Of a stretch of DNA of 64,000 nt, positions 1 to 8,288 are shown piece by piece. Source of the DNA: an uncultured Dehalococcoidia bacterium (lineage in GTDB: Bacteria; Chloroflexota; Dehalococcoidia; Lucifugimonadales; JAAXIE01); assembly GCA_951813255.1 (NCBI GenBank), contig OX638353.1, forward strand, positions 1,178,001 to 1,242,000, given 5' to 3'. The notes under the pieces are model-generated. The model saw only the letters and a program-made list of their open reading frames with translations. It was not told where the DNA came from and searched no databases. Both the position numbers and the translations under genes were made by a program. Each line of letters starts with the position of its first letter. The stretch's first letter is position 1.

Positions 1-1038
1 GCCCCACCCAAGAGCAACTACGGCAGCCATTCGGGCCTCTCCTCTGTGGCACTCTCAGGCTCCCGCATTGCCGATTCCGGCAGGCTGGACTTCGCTATCA
101 AGCGCGACTACGACGCCGAAGCTCAGGTCATGGCCTTCGACATGGAGGGCATTGACATCGCCGTCCTGTTCCCCACCACGGGCTTGAGCTTGGTGGCCCG
201 CGACGGTATGGACCCTGAGCTGTCCCTAGGTCTGTGCCAAGCCTACAACAACTGGATTTCCGAGTTCTGCCAGTACAGCCCCAACCAGTTGAAGTTCGCC
301 GCCATGCTGCCTCCCCAAGACGTGAACCTCGCATGCCAGGAACTCGTACGCGCCGTCAAGGACCTAGGGGCCGTTGGCTCCTTCATGCGCCCCAACCTTT
401 GCAATGGCAACTACTGGCACTCCAACCAGTGGGACCCCCTCTACTCCCTGCACGAGGAGATGGACGTAACGTGGGGCTTCCACGAGGGCACCGGCGCCTG
501 GTACTCCCACATGAACACCATCTATGGCGAGAACCGCTTCTACCGCCACGTTGCCAGCCACTGGATCGAGATGCAGCAGGCCCTGGTGGCCATGATCATC
601 GGTGGCGTGTTCGAGTTCCATCCCAACCTGCGCGTCGGCTTCCTCGAGGCCCAGAACTCTTGGGTTCCGGGGCTCTTGACCCGCATCGAGTGGGACTATC
701 CCCAGTACCGCGATTCCCACGCCCCTTACCTCTCCCTCACTCCCAAGGAGTACTTCCGCCGCAACTGCTGGGCAGCAGTGGAAGGCAGCGAGCCCGAGAT
801 CGAGGCCACGGCCTCCCTCATCGGCGCCGACCGTATGTGCATCTCCACCGACTACCCTCACTTCGACTCCAACTTCCCCAACGTGACCAGCAACTTGGTG
901 AGCGTCACATCACGGGAAACGGCCGAGCAGATACTGTCCGGAGGAGCCACGTTGTGGGACTTCACCGACGTGGACTTCCAGAAGGCCGAGGCCGCAGCAG
1001 GCGAGCATCGCAAAGAAGCAGTGGCTGCCGACGATTAG
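1..1038 (+). CDS. amidohydrolase family protein (5' end outside window)
   Basis: Metal-dependent hydrolase of the amidohydrolase_2 type (ACMSD/decarboxylase-like TIM barrel). The frame is open from base 1, so the N-terminal metal-binding DxDxH segment lies upstream of the window; a GTG at 46 is only an internal codon. Visible family features are the segment with QAYNNW, the stretch from FEFHPNLRVGFLEA, and the C-terminal STDYPHFD, whose Asp is the usual metal ligand or catalytic acid. It resembles the complete homologue at 38801-39817 (shared DMAILYPS/DIAVLFPT and LGAVG blocks). Such enzymes hydrolyse or decarboxylate ring-cleavage or cyclic acids. Substrate is unknown. A Rieske oxygenase alpha gene follows on the same strand, separated by a strong hairpin, so they are neighbours but probably not one transcript. 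Confidence 0.85.
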   Translation, partial: APPKSNYGSHSGLSSVALSGSRIADSGRLDFAIKRDYDAEAQVMAFDMEGIDIAVLFPTTGLSLVARDGMDPELSLGLCQAYNNWISEFCQYSPNQLKFAAMLPPQDVNLACQELVRAVKDLGAVGSFMRPNLCNGNYWHSNQWDPLYSLHEEMDVTWGFHEGTGAWYSHMNTIYGENRFYRHVASHWIEMQQALVAMIIGGVFEFHPNLRVGFLEAQNSWVPGLLTRIEWDYPQYRDSHAPYLSLTPKEYFRRNCWAAVEGSEPEIEATASLIGADRMCISTDYPHFDSNFPNVTSNLVSVTSRETAEQILSGGATLWDFTDVDFQKAEAAAGEHRKEAVAADD

Positions 1039-1100
1039 AGATCGCAGACCAAGGGCAACCACAAGGGTTGGTTCCAAGATGGTCGACGGGAACGTATTAG

Positions 1101-1125
1101 AGGGGCGCCCCTTGTGGGCGCCCCT
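1101..1125 (+). terminator. terminator-like hairpin after the amidohydrolase
   Basis: Perfect 10-bp inverted repeat AGGGGCGCCC / GGGCGCCCCT with a 5-nt loop (1111-1115), 62 bp after the amidohydrolase stop. It is followed by TATATTT rather than a clean T-run, so termination efficiency is uncertain. It separates the amidohydrolase from the Rieske gene. Confidence 0.6.
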
Positions 1126-1200
1126 TATATTTGGGACAGACAAGGTCTCTCTGGTACGGCACACCGGCTCATGCACTACAATGGCCAGAGGAGGTGCGAG

Positions 1201-2505
1201 ATGGCAACTGACGTTAGGGAACTGGTCGACTCGAATCAGGGCGTGGTCAGCAGGCGCATCTTCATCGAAGACGAGATTTACCAGCAGGAACTGGAACGCA
1301 TCTTCGCCCGCTGCTGGCTCTTCCTCTGCCACGAAAGCCAGATACCTCACCCGGGCGACTTCTTCAGCACCTATATGGGAGAGGACCCCGTCCTCGTGAC
1401 TCGTGATTCCAATGGGAAAATAGGCGCTTTCCTGAACGTGTGCCGCCACAGGGGCAACCGCGTCTGCCGCGCTGATTCTGGCAACGCCTCCGCCTTCGTG
1501 TGCGCCTACCATGGCTGGACCTACGGCAGCGACGGCAGGCTCATCGCCGTGCCCAGCCTCAAGGAGGCCTACTACGACGAACTCGACACCTCCAAGTGGG
1601 GCTTGATGCCTGTGGCTCAAATCGAGAGCTATAAGGGTCTGGTCTTTGCCACCTTTGATGCCTCCGCACCACCCCTCCGGGAATACCTCGGAGAGATGAC
1701 TTGGTACTTGGACTGCTTCTTCGACCGGCGCGAGGGAGGCGTGGAAGTATTCCAGGGAATGCACAAGTCCGTCGTCCCCTGCAATTGGAAGCTCCCTGTC
1801 GAGAACTTCGGCGGTGACAACTATCACGTGCCCTGGACTCACCTGTCTGCCCTCCGCAGCGGCTTCATATCCGTGTCGCGACAGAAGGAAGCCCAAGGAG
1901 GTGCCTTTCAAGGCAGAATGGTGGCATCAGGCACGGGCCATTCCATCATCTGCCGGGGTGGAGACCTAGCCAACGAGAGCGTGATCCCCGAAGTCCAAGC
2001 CTACGAGGATGAGGTGAGGGCCGAGATACGCGAACGCTTGGGACCGCGCCTCGACATGGTTCAGCCCATCGTAGGCAGCATCTTTCCCAATTTCAGCTTC
2101 ATAAGGGCCAGCACCACCCAGGAATTCCGCGTCTGGCAGCCCCGCGGTCCAGGCAAAGTCGAAATATGGTCGTGCGCCTTTACCGACAAGAGCGCTCACC
2201 AGCACATCAAGACGATTTACCGGCGCACAGCCCAGCGCACCTTCGGCCCGGCAGGCAGTTTCGAGCAGGACGACATGGACAACTGGGAAGAGTGCACCCA
2301 TACGGCCCGCGGCCCCATGTCTCGGCGTATCCCCGTCAATAATCAGATGGGCATGGGACGCGAAACATTCAACGAAGACCTCATGGCATGGGCCAATGAT
2401 ATCCCTGTCTCCGAACACACCCATCGCTCCTTCTATGGTCACTGGGCCAAGGTTATGTCTGCCGAGACATGGGACTATATCCCCTTGCCTCCGCGAATAC
2501 CCTGA
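1201..2505 (+). CDS. Rieske non-heme iron oxygenase, alpha subunit
   Basis: Large subunit of an aromatic-ring-hydroxylating dioxygenase, 434 aa. The Rieske [2Fe-2S] ligands are visible as C81-R-H83 and C101-A-Y-H104; the mononuclear iron site is D206-N-Y-H209...H214, where D206 would bridge electrons between adjacent subunits. I chose the ATG at 1201 because AGGAGG lies just upstream and the product begins like its paralogues (short acidic N-terminus, then RRIFxxxEIYxQELExIFARxWLFLCHESQ). An upstream in-frame ATG at 1114 would start inside the hairpin. No beta subunit, ferredoxin or reductase gene adjoins it. Closest relative in the window is 47233-48513, with long identical blocks (GNRVCRADSGNASAF, SLKEAYYDELDTSKWGL). 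Substrate unknown. Confidence 0.9.
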   Translation: MATDVRELVDSNQGVVSRRIFIEDEIYQQELERIFARCWLFLCHESQIPHPGDFFSTYMGEDPVLVTRDSNGKIGAFLNVCRHRGNRVCRADSGNASAFVCAYHGWTYGSDGRLIAVPSLKEAYYDELDTSKWGLMPVAQIESYKGLVFATFDASAPPLREYLGEMTWYLDCFFDRREGGVEVFQGMHKSVVPCNWKLPVENFGGDNYHVPWTHLSALRSGFISVSRQKEAQGGAFQGRMVASGTGHSIICRGGDLANESVIPEVQAYEDEVRAEIRERLGPRLDMVQPIVGSIFPNFSFIRASTTQEFRVWQPRGPGKVEIWSCAFTDKSAHQHIKTIYRRTAQRTFGPAGSFEQDDMDNWEECTHTARGPMSRRIPVNNQMGMGRETFNEDLMAWANDIPVSEHTHRSFYGHWAKVMSAETWDYIPLPPRIP

Positions 2506-2635
2506 CTCATTGACAGTCCCCGCCATGACATTTTGCCATCGAGAAATCGACCCCCAACCATTACAATGGGGCAGTTGCGATGGAGTAAAGGTGTAGAGAA
2601 CACAGGGAAGCCGCTCAGTGGAGTTTGATTGAAAA

Positions 2636-2724
2636 TGCGGACAAATTCCCCAAGCTATTCAGATAGGCAAATGCGGACAGTTTCAGATATAGAAAGTCTC
2701 TCCCCAGCTACGAAAGTGTCCGCA
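2636..2724. repeat. intergenic inverted repeat with conserved inter-arm sequence, copy A
   Basis: The 269-bp gap before the CoA-transferase holds TGCGGACA at 2636-2643 and again at 2672-2679, and its reverse complement TGTCCGCA at 2717-2724. The 37 nt between the last two arms contain TTTCAGATATAGAAA and CCCCAGCTACGA. The same two motifs, at the same 37-nt arm spacing but with different arms, occur at 18229-18283. I do not recognise a named family. Confidence 0.7.
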
Positions 2725-2774
2725 ATTCGGGTACGAAATCGCGCACACCCAGAAACCGGACTGAGGAGTAAGTC

Positions 2775-3977
2775 ATGACCAAGGCTTTGGATGGTGTCCG
2801 AGTTATAGACCTCACTCAGTTCGAGGCAGGTACCTCCTGCACCGAAGTACTGGCTTGGATGGGTGCCGACGTAATCAAGGTTGAAGAACCCAACCGCGGC
2901 GACCCCGGCCGCGGACTCTGGTCCCAGGACGGAGACATCGACAGCTACTACTTCATCCTGCTCAACCTCAATAAGCGCAGCGTCACCCTCGACCTCAAAA
3001 GTGAGACGGGCAAGTCCATGTTCCTCGAGATGGTGCGCCAAGGCGACATCGTTGCCGAGAACATGGCCCCCGGCGCCATGGAGCGTCTCGGTCTGGGCTA
3101 CGATGTCCTCAAGCAGATTAACCCTAGAATCATCATGGCCCGCATCAAGGGTTTCGGCACCTATGGCCCCTACAGCGACTACAAGTCCTTCGACATGATC
3201 GCCCAAGCCACCGGCGGCGCCATGACCACCACCGGCTACGCCGACAGCGTCCCCCTCAAACCCGGCCCCACCATCGGCGACACCGGCACCGGCGTCCACG
3301 CAGCAATTGGCATAATGGCCGCCCTGTGGCAGCGTGAGCGAACCGGCGAAGGCCAGGTGGTCGAGGTCTCAATGCAGGACGCCGTGATGAACTACTGCCG
3401 CGTACGGATGGTGGACTACTACCGTACCGGCGAGGTCCCTCCGCGCACAGGGAACCCCCGCAACAGCGTCCCCGGAGGCATCTACAAGTGCCACCCAGGC
3501 GGCCCTGACGACTACTGCTACATCTTCGCCCAGCCGGTCCGCTCCCACATGTGGGACGCTGTCCTCACCGTCATCGGCCGTGAAGACCTGATTGGCCATC
3601 CAGACTACTCCGACCCAAACTGGCGGTTGGAACACGCAGACGAAGTCAACGGGATGCTAGAAGAGTGGACATCACAACGCAGCAAGCACGAGGTCATGCG
3701 CCTCATGGGCGAAGCCGGCGTGCCGGCAGGGGCCACCCTGAACGCCGCCGACCTCAACTCGGACCCTCAACTGCTGGCACGGGAGATGATCACGCAGATC
3801 GAGCACCAGCATCGTGGTACCCTGACCCTCCCAGGATGCCCCATCAAACTGGAGAACTCCCCCGTAGAGGTCACCACATCGCCCTTGCTGGGCGAGCACA
3901 ACGCGGAAGTATACGGAGAGATCTTCGGCTACGGCCCCGAGGAGATCGCCCGCCTTAAGGAAGAGCGAGTAATCTAG
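2775..3977 (+). CDS. class III CoA-transferase (CaiB/BaiF family)
   Basis: 400-aa protein of the family III CoA-transferases, which move CoA from a donor ester to a carboxylic acid through an aspartyl-CoA anhydride, activating acids for catabolism without ATP. Family signatures seen: N-terminal LDGVRVIDLTQFEAGTSC, the ADVIKVE strand, the KRSVTLDLK segment, FDMIAQATGG, and GDTGTG carrying the likely catalytic Asp. Start ATG has GAGGAG about 9 nt upstream. It is transcribed alone; its stop overlaps by three bases the stop of the convergent sulfotransferase-like gene. Paralogue: 20547-21764. Substrate acid cannot be told from sequence. Confidence 0.92.
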   Translation: MTKALDGVRVIDLTQFEAGTSCTEVLAWMGADVIKVEEPNRGDPGRGLWSQDGDIDSYYFILLNLNKRSVTLDLKSETGKSMFLEMVRQGDIVAENMAPGAMERLGLGYDVLKQINPRIIMARIKGFGTYGPYSDYKSFDMIAQATGGAMTTTGYADSVPLKPGPTIGDTGTGVHAAIGIMAALWQRERTGEGQVVEVSMQDAVMNYCRVRMVDYYRTGEVPPRTGNPRNSVPGGIYKCHPGGPDDYCYIFAQPVRSHMWDAVLTVIGREDLIGHPDYSDPNWRLEHADEVNGMLEEWTSQRSKHEVMRLMGEAGVPAGATLNAADLNSDPQLLAREMITQIEHQHRGTLTLPGCPIKLENSPVEVTTSPLLGEHNAEVYGEIFGYGPEEIARLKEERVI

Positions 3978-5077
3978 CCGCTGGAATACACCCTGTTCAG
4001 GTTGGCATACTGGTCAGGGTCCAAATCTTTGCCCTTTAAGGCAGGATGGTCCGGCCCATAACGGTGTGTGCGGAAGACACGATTAGCATACCCGTCAGGT
4101 TCATTGCGAAAGAACGGACTGACATACTCCCACACCACCTGCCCCTTCGGCGTCACCTCGAACAGCCTTCCGTCGTACCCCTCGCAAATCAGCGTATTGC
4201 CGTTGGGCAGCCTCTCGCAACCCCCCGTGAAATGGGTGAAGAAGGACGACGCAGGGTCGCCACGATACTCCCACACAATATTGTCAGTGCCGGGGTCCAC
4301 CTCTACGGCCCGCGAGAAGCTCAGGCCACGCCGGTGGCAGCCGTTGTCCAACAGCAGCACGTTGCCGTTCGCCAAGGGCCGCGGGTTATGTTGATGAGAT
4401 ATCTCACCCTTCCCCCACTTCCACAAAAACGGCCCACCTCCGCCCGGCACCTTCGCCACCGTATCCAAAATACGGAAACTGATGAGAAAGCTCCCATCCT
4501 CCAGTGCCGTAAGGTCGTTGGCCCCGCCACGAGCGTCCCGCGGCTCTAACGGGCATATAACGTCTTCCTCGTCATTCAGATAGTCGATGGAATGCCACTC
4601 CCAGATCGTAGACCCATCCTGCGCAACCTCGCGCACCAAGTCACCCAGCATTCTCTGTTGTCCGTCCCCAGAACTGAATCCGCCTCGCGCACCTTGACCT
4701 CGCCCCTCGGCAAGCTGCTCCCATAAGAGCATCACCGTATTGCCGTTGGGCAGCCGGCTGAACCGCTTGACGGTGGGATCACGATACTCCCACACCACCT
4801 CCCCATCCCAGGAAAGCTCCTGAACTCGGTCCGACGCAGGGGCGCCTGGGAACCCACCCGACCCGGGCACAGGAGGCGTACGCAACAGCAGATTGCCAGT
4901 CGGAAGCAGGTATGCCTGCGCCACCCCTATAGGGCATCGCCAGCTATGAACGAACCTGCCATCCATATCTATCAGGTAGGTGAAATCGCCAGCGTTGGGG
5001 GCCAGCAGAGTATAGCCGGCACAGGCGCGATTGGGCTCGTGCAGGGTCACCCCGGTAGGTCGGCTAGCCCATCCCAT
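3974..5077 (-). CDS. arylsulfotransferase-like beta-propeller protein
   Basis: 367-aa protein resembling the arylsulfate sulfotransferase (ASST) superfamily: repeated propeller-blade motifs of the form LPNGNT or LxNGNVLLLD preceded by EVVWEYRDP, TIWEWHSIDYLN and NIVWEYRGD. Classical ASSTs transfer sulfate between phenols in the periplasm, but I see no signal peptide, and the assignment rests on the repeat pattern, so a non-enzymatic propeller is possible. The start at 5077 is preferred over an in-frame GTG at 5092 because AAGGAGG lies 5-6 nt before this ATG and overlaps the earlier codon. Convergent with the CoA-transferase. No obvious operon partner. Confidence 0.7.
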   Translation of the reverse strand: MGWASRPTGVTLHEPNRACAGYTLLAPNAGDFTYLIDMDGRFVHSWRCPIGVAQAYLLPTGNLLLRTPPVPGSGGFPGAPASDRVQELSWDGEVVWEYRDPTVKRFSRLPNGNTVMLLWEQLAEGRGQGARGGFSSGDGQQRMLGDLVREVAQDGSTIWEWHSIDYLNDEEDVICPLEPRDARGGANDLTALEDGSFLISFRILDTVAKVPGGGGPFLWKWGKGEISHQHNPRPLANGNVLLLDNGCHRRGLSFSRAVEVDPGTDNIVWEYRGDPASSFFTHFTGGCERLPNGNTLICEGYDGRLFEVTPKGQVVWEYVSPFFRNEPDGYANRVFRTHRYGPDHPALKGKDLDPDQYANLNRVYSSG

Positions 5078-5255
5078 GGCGGCCTCCTTCACACGTTATG
5101 TGCGGTACTTCGGGCAAGTATATGGCAGGCAATAGAACTAAGCCACTAACTCCGCGCTGGGCAAAGCAACTATGCGGTCGTGAATTAGGAGTCAATTAGC
5201 CGAGGTAAGCCTAGTTGTCCGGGGTAGCGCCTGAGTATGTTGGATATACTCTTTA

Positions 5256-6389
5256 CTACCACTGCACGAACATGGGCATCACCACGTGCACATAGTCGTC
5301 CGTGGCAGTGGGCTTAAAGACCCCCGGGCTCGAGGGTGACGTGGCTTCGAGGGCAACTTTGCCTCGCTCCAACACGCCTAGCACGTCCAACAGATAGCGG
5401 TTACTGAAAGCGATCTTGGCCTCTTCGCCCTCTATCTCTATGTCGATCTCGTCCGTGTGCTCGCCAACCTCTTCTGCCCGTGCCGAGATGATTATCTTGC
5501 CCTGACCGCCATCGCTGCCAGGCACCATCTGCAGGCGAACGATGCCACTGCCGTCGCGAGCGAATATCGAGGCGGTGCGGGCAGCTCGTTGGAACTCCTG
5601 CAAATCGAAGACCGCCCGTGTCTGGAAGTTCTGAGGTATTAGTTGACCGTAATTCGGGAACGCGCCTTGAATTAGTTGGGACACAACTTCAATGCTCTTC
5701 AACTGGAACATGGCCTGTCCCTTGGCCGAAGACATCATCATCTCCACCGGCTCGTCCTGATCACCGAGGAACCGGCTGATTTCGTTCAATGTCCTAGCCG
5801 GAATGATCACGCTGGCAGACTCGGCCACCGGCTCCACCAGCTTCTCTTTGTGCACAGCCAGCCGGAAGCCATCTGCAGCCGCCATGGTGAACTCGTCGCC
5901 TTCCATCTCCAGCTTTACCCCAGTGAGCACTGGGCGGGACTCCTCGGTAGCAGCAGCGAAGGCCACTTGAGCAATGGCCGTGCGCAGCTTACGAACGTCC
6001 AGCTTGGCCGTGAGCCCATCTTCCACCGTAGGTATCGGAGGGAACTCCTCGGCGTCGGTGCCGTTGATGGTGGCCTCGGAGCGGGCGCAACTGAGATGCA
6101 CCGCCTTGGGACGCTGGGTGGCGTTGAGCTCAATCGTCTCGGAAGGAAGGGAGTCCACAAGGTCGCTCAGCAGCCTCGCGGGCACGGTGATGGCCCCCTC
6201 CTCTTCGATCATGGCTCCCACCCATGTGGTGATGCCGATCTCCAGGTTGGTTGCCGAAAGCTTGAGCATGGACCGGTCGGTGGAAAGAAGCACGTTCTGT
6301 GTGATGGGAAGGGTGCTCCTCGTAGCTACAGCACGACCCACAATCCCCAGCCCACGCTTCAAGTTCTCTTGCAGCACCGACAGCCTCAT
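5256..6389 (-). CDS. dnaN: DNA polymerase III beta sliding clamp
   Basis: 377 aa, the usual length for the ring-shaped clamp that tethers DNA polymerase III to DNA. It begins with MRLSVLQENLKRGL, carries the three tandem clamp domains (about 1-120, 128-245, 246-377), the early LPITQNVLL segment, the KTSEEFPPIP-like FPPIPTVEDG linker region and ends in VVMPMFVQW, matching the normal MPM-x-x terminus. GGGAGGGG sits 5-6 nt before the ATG. Unlike many bacteria the gene is not beside dnaA, recF or gyrB; it stands alone behind its own promoter (6416-6444). No sign of degeneration, so it is probably the genome's clamp or a genuine second one. Confidence 0.97.
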   Translation of the reverse strand: MRLSVLQENLKRGLGIVGRAVATRSTLPITQNVLLSTDRSMLKLSATNLEIGITTWVGAMIEEEGAITVPARLLSDLVDSLPSETIELNATQRPKAVHLSCARSEATINGTDAEEFPPIPTVEDGLTAKLDVRKLRTAIAQVAFAAATEESRPVLTGVKLEMEGDEFTMAAADGFRLAVHKEKLVEPVAESASVIIPARTLNEISRFLGDQDEPVEMMMSSAKGQAMFQLKSIEVVSQLIQGAFPNYGQLIPQNFQTRAVFDLQEFQRAARTASIFARDGSGIVRLQMVPGSDGGQGKIIISARAEEVGEHTDEIDIEIEGEEAKIAFSNRYLLDVLGVLERGKVALEATSPSSPGVFKPTATDDYVHVVMPMFVQW

Positions 6390-6415
6390 AGCACCCCTCC
6401 CGGAAAGTGGGCTGT

Positions 6416-6444
6416 AGTATATGAGCGGGCCTCTATAGCGTCAA
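6416..6444 (-). promoter_or_regulatory. sigma70-type promoter of dnaN
   Basis: On the minus strand TTGACG (6444-6439), a 17-bp spacer and TATACT (6421-6416) lie about 27 bp before the dnaN ATG. Matches to the consensus are 5/6 in each box. Confidence 0.75.
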
Positions 6445-6448
6445 CGCA

Positions 6449-6476
6449 AGCGACGGGCCATCTCAGGCCCGTCGCT
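6449..6476 (-). terminator. hairpin downstream of the cupredoxin gene
   Basis: Perfect 11-bp stem AGCGACGGGCC / GGCCCGTCGCT with a 6-nt loop, placed just after the cupredoxin stop and just before the dnaN promoter. There is no T-run, so it may insulate the two genes rather than act as a classical intrinsic terminator. Confidence 0.5.
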
Positions 6477-6498
6477 CCATCCATCGGCGCCACCGGGA

Positions 6499-7017
6499 TC
6501 AAGGCGTGGAAGTGAAGGTGCCGAACATGGTTATGTTATGTGCAGGGAATGTACAAACGAACTGGTAAATGCCTGCCGGAGGCACGGTGAAGGTCACATT
6601 TCCTGTATCTTTGCCCTCAAGTAGACCGGTCTGCGCTATGACCCGGTCATCGCCCGGGGCTACGTAGTCGTTATCCGCGCCCGATTCAATCCCATCCGCT
6701 GTAACCTCATCCTTGGTCCCATCCTGCACCAGCACCCAGTTATGGGGTTGAGCTTTGGATACATTACGGAACTGGACCGTGACCTCCCGCCCTGCGGGGG
6801 CCGACATTTCACCCTTATCGTACTCCAGGTCCTCGCCGTTAACCGATATATCAAGAAGCAGGTCGTCGGCCGAGGACTCAGGTTGGTCGCCATTGGTAGG
6901 ACTGCTGGCAGACTGCTCTCCGGATACGGTAGAGGTGGAGGACCCTCCCCCACAGGCGATCAGGGCCATAGAGGTGAGTACTAAGACGGATACGACAAGG
7001 GTTACCAGCTTAAGCAA
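6499..7017 (-). CDS. cupredoxin-like lipoprotein
   Basis: 172-aa exported lipoprotein with one cupredoxin domain. A hydrophobic signal segment ends in the lipobox L-I-A-C followed by Gly/Ser and a Thr/Ser/Asp-rich linker, so it should be lipid-anchored outside the membrane. Copper type 1 ligands fit H in QPHNWVLV and C, H, M in FVCTFPAHNITMFG. This is the plastocyanin/azurin/nitrosocyanin fold, so an electron-transfer or copper-handling role is likely; the partner is unknown. I chose a TTG start at 7017 because AGGAGAG lies 4 nt before it and the signal peptide then has normal length. That Shine-Dalgarno lies inside one arm of a 13-bp perfect inverted repeat (7019-7073). Confidence 0.85.
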   Translation of the reverse strand: MLKLVTLVVSVLVLTSMALIACGGGSSTSTVSGEQSASSPTNGDQPESSADDLLLDISVNGEDLEYDKGEMSAPAGREVTVQFRNVSKAQPHNWVLVQDGTKDEVTADGIESGADNDYVAPGDDRVIAQTGLLEGKDTGNVTFTVPPAGIYQFVCTFPAHNITMFGTFTSTP

Positions 7018-7018
7018 T

Positions 7019-7073
7019 ACACTCTCCTGTGAGGCGTAGACGTTACATCTACTATAAGCCCACAGGAGAGTGT
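7019..7073 (-). promoter_or_regulatory. inverted repeat covering the cupredoxin Shine-Dalgarno, with candidate promoter
   Basis: Perfect 13-bp arms CACAGGAGAGTGT (7061-7073, plus strand) and ACACTCTCCTGTG (7019-7031), 29 nt apart, with an inner GTAGA/TCTAC pairing. On the coding strand the arm at 7031-7019 contains the Shine-Dalgarno and the other arm is its complement. A possible promoter, TTGTGG (7079-7074), 17 bp, TATAGT (7056-7051), overlaps the upstream arm, so the repeat could be an operator pair instead of an RNA switch. Confidence 0.6.
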
Positions 7074-7154
7074 CCACAAACTCCCGTTACCGCATTTTGG
7101 CTGTAGCGGCCGGAAGAATACCGGCAGAGCCGGTTAACTGTTACACCTAGTGCA

Positions 7155-7379
7155 TCAACTGGCGCGCTTGACCTCTAACGTCTCTCCGGGAGCCAGTGCC
7201 ACACGCCGGACGTTGATACCCAGCTTGAGGATCCAATACCCCAAGGTCGCCTTGCTTACACCCAGCTCGGATGCAGTAGCCGAGAGGCCCAACTCATTGA
7301 CCTTCTCGGGAACAAGGTACTCCAGTTGCCTCTGGTACCTTTCCTCCACATCCCGCATCAGTCGTGTCTTTCGAGCCAC
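7155..7379 (-). CDS. small helix-turn-helix protein
   Basis: 74 aa. Residues about 30-52 (LSATASELGVSKATLGYWIL) form a recognisable helix-turn-helix of the resolvase/sigma-like type, preceded by a basic, amphipathic N-terminus. GTG start with GAGGAGG about 8 nt upstream. No catalytic domain, so it is likely a small DNA-binding regulator or a transposase-type HTH left on its own. Its operator targets are not visible. Confidence 0.65.
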   Translation of the reverse strand: MARKTRLMRDVEERYQRQLEYLVPEKVNELGLSATASELGVSKATLGYWILKLGINVRRVALAPGETLEVKRAS

Positions 7380-7410
7380 TTTCTGTACCTCCTCTGTTGG
7401 TCACGCTTAC

Positions 7411-7438
7411 ACTATCAGGTTGTTCTAAAGGGTGTCAA
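7411..7438 (-). promoter_or_regulatory. candidate promoter of the HTH gene
   Basis: TTGACA (7438-7433), 16-bp spacer, GATAGT (7416-7411) on the minus strand, about 31 bp before the GTG. The -35 is perfect, the -10 is 4/6. Confidence 0.45.
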
Positions 7439-7615
7439 CGAGTTCTATGTCGTTTTTTAGATATTTTTGGAACAGCACCCAACATTCCTCCAGTGCTTAT
7501 ATTTTCCTAAATCTCATATGTATTTGGTAAAGAACGTACTCTATGGAGCATCGTTATCTAGTGTAGAACATCACATGCACCAGCGCATGTTAATGTTGAG
7601 CGCGAGGTTTGAGTA

Positions 7616-8074
7616 TTATCCTATAAGATGGAGCCCCAGCGCTGTCAGGGCCGTCACTACACCTCCAGCGATCGCCGCCCCGAGGGCGATACACAAGAGC
7701 GCGGGGCGAAATGGTATCTCGAAGACCCACGCAGCCAGCGTACCGGACCAGACACCAGTGAAGGGTAATGGCACTGCCACCAGCAGAATCAGCGCCAGGT
7801 TGCGGTGGCGCCGGAACCGCTCGCCCTGCAGGCGCCTGAGTCTTTCGCTGCGCCACATGAGTAGGCAGCCAGCGGGGTTGGGGAAGGACACCAGGTAACT
7901 ACCGAGGCGCGGTAAAGCCAGCAGCCAGAAGAGTGCAGGGACCAGGTTTCCTGCCACCGCAAGAGGTAACACCTCGTACCAGGGAAGTTCATAGGTCTGT
8001 ATGGCCAAGGGAATGGAGGCACGGAGCTCGCCTATGGGAGTCATACTTACCAAGAAGGTGATCAGGTAGTCCAT
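7616..8074 (-). CDS. small multidrug-export family membrane protein
   Basis: 152 aa, mostly hydrophobic, with about four predicted membrane segments (ITFLVSM, VLPLAVAGNLVPALFWLLAL, LALILLVAVPLPFTGVW, LLCIALGAAIAGGVVTAL). The N-terminal PIGELRASIPLAI and the PLPFTGVWSGTLAAW motif are typical of the COG2426 small multi-drug export family. The transport role in that family is itself only putative. I place the start at the ATG at 8074 (MDYLITFL), which matches the family; a longer frame reaches 8113 but adds polar residues. Ribosome site is weak. Single-gene unit. Confidence 0.75.
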   Translation of the reverse strand: MDYLITFLVSMTPIGELRASIPLAIQTYELPWYEVLPLAVAGNLVPALFWLLALPRLGSYLVSFPNPAGCLLMWRSERLRRLQGERFRRHRNLALILLVAVPLPFTGVWSGTLAAWVFEIPFRPALLCIALGAAIAGGVVTALTALGLHLIG

Positions 8075-8288
8075 GTATCGTCCATTTACAAATGCACTCC
8101 GGCCCCGGGCCACATCGGAGACTACAACAAATCTCTCTCTGTTTCACGAAGACGACGTGTAGCCACGACTCCCCTCCAAGCCGTGCTCTTGTCCGCAATT
8201 GGCCTCGCCTTCGTGATAGACTGCTACCTGCTGCATCCACTACACCCGCCGCATCCGGCCCCATTCGGCCTCATCTGGATAAATCGCT

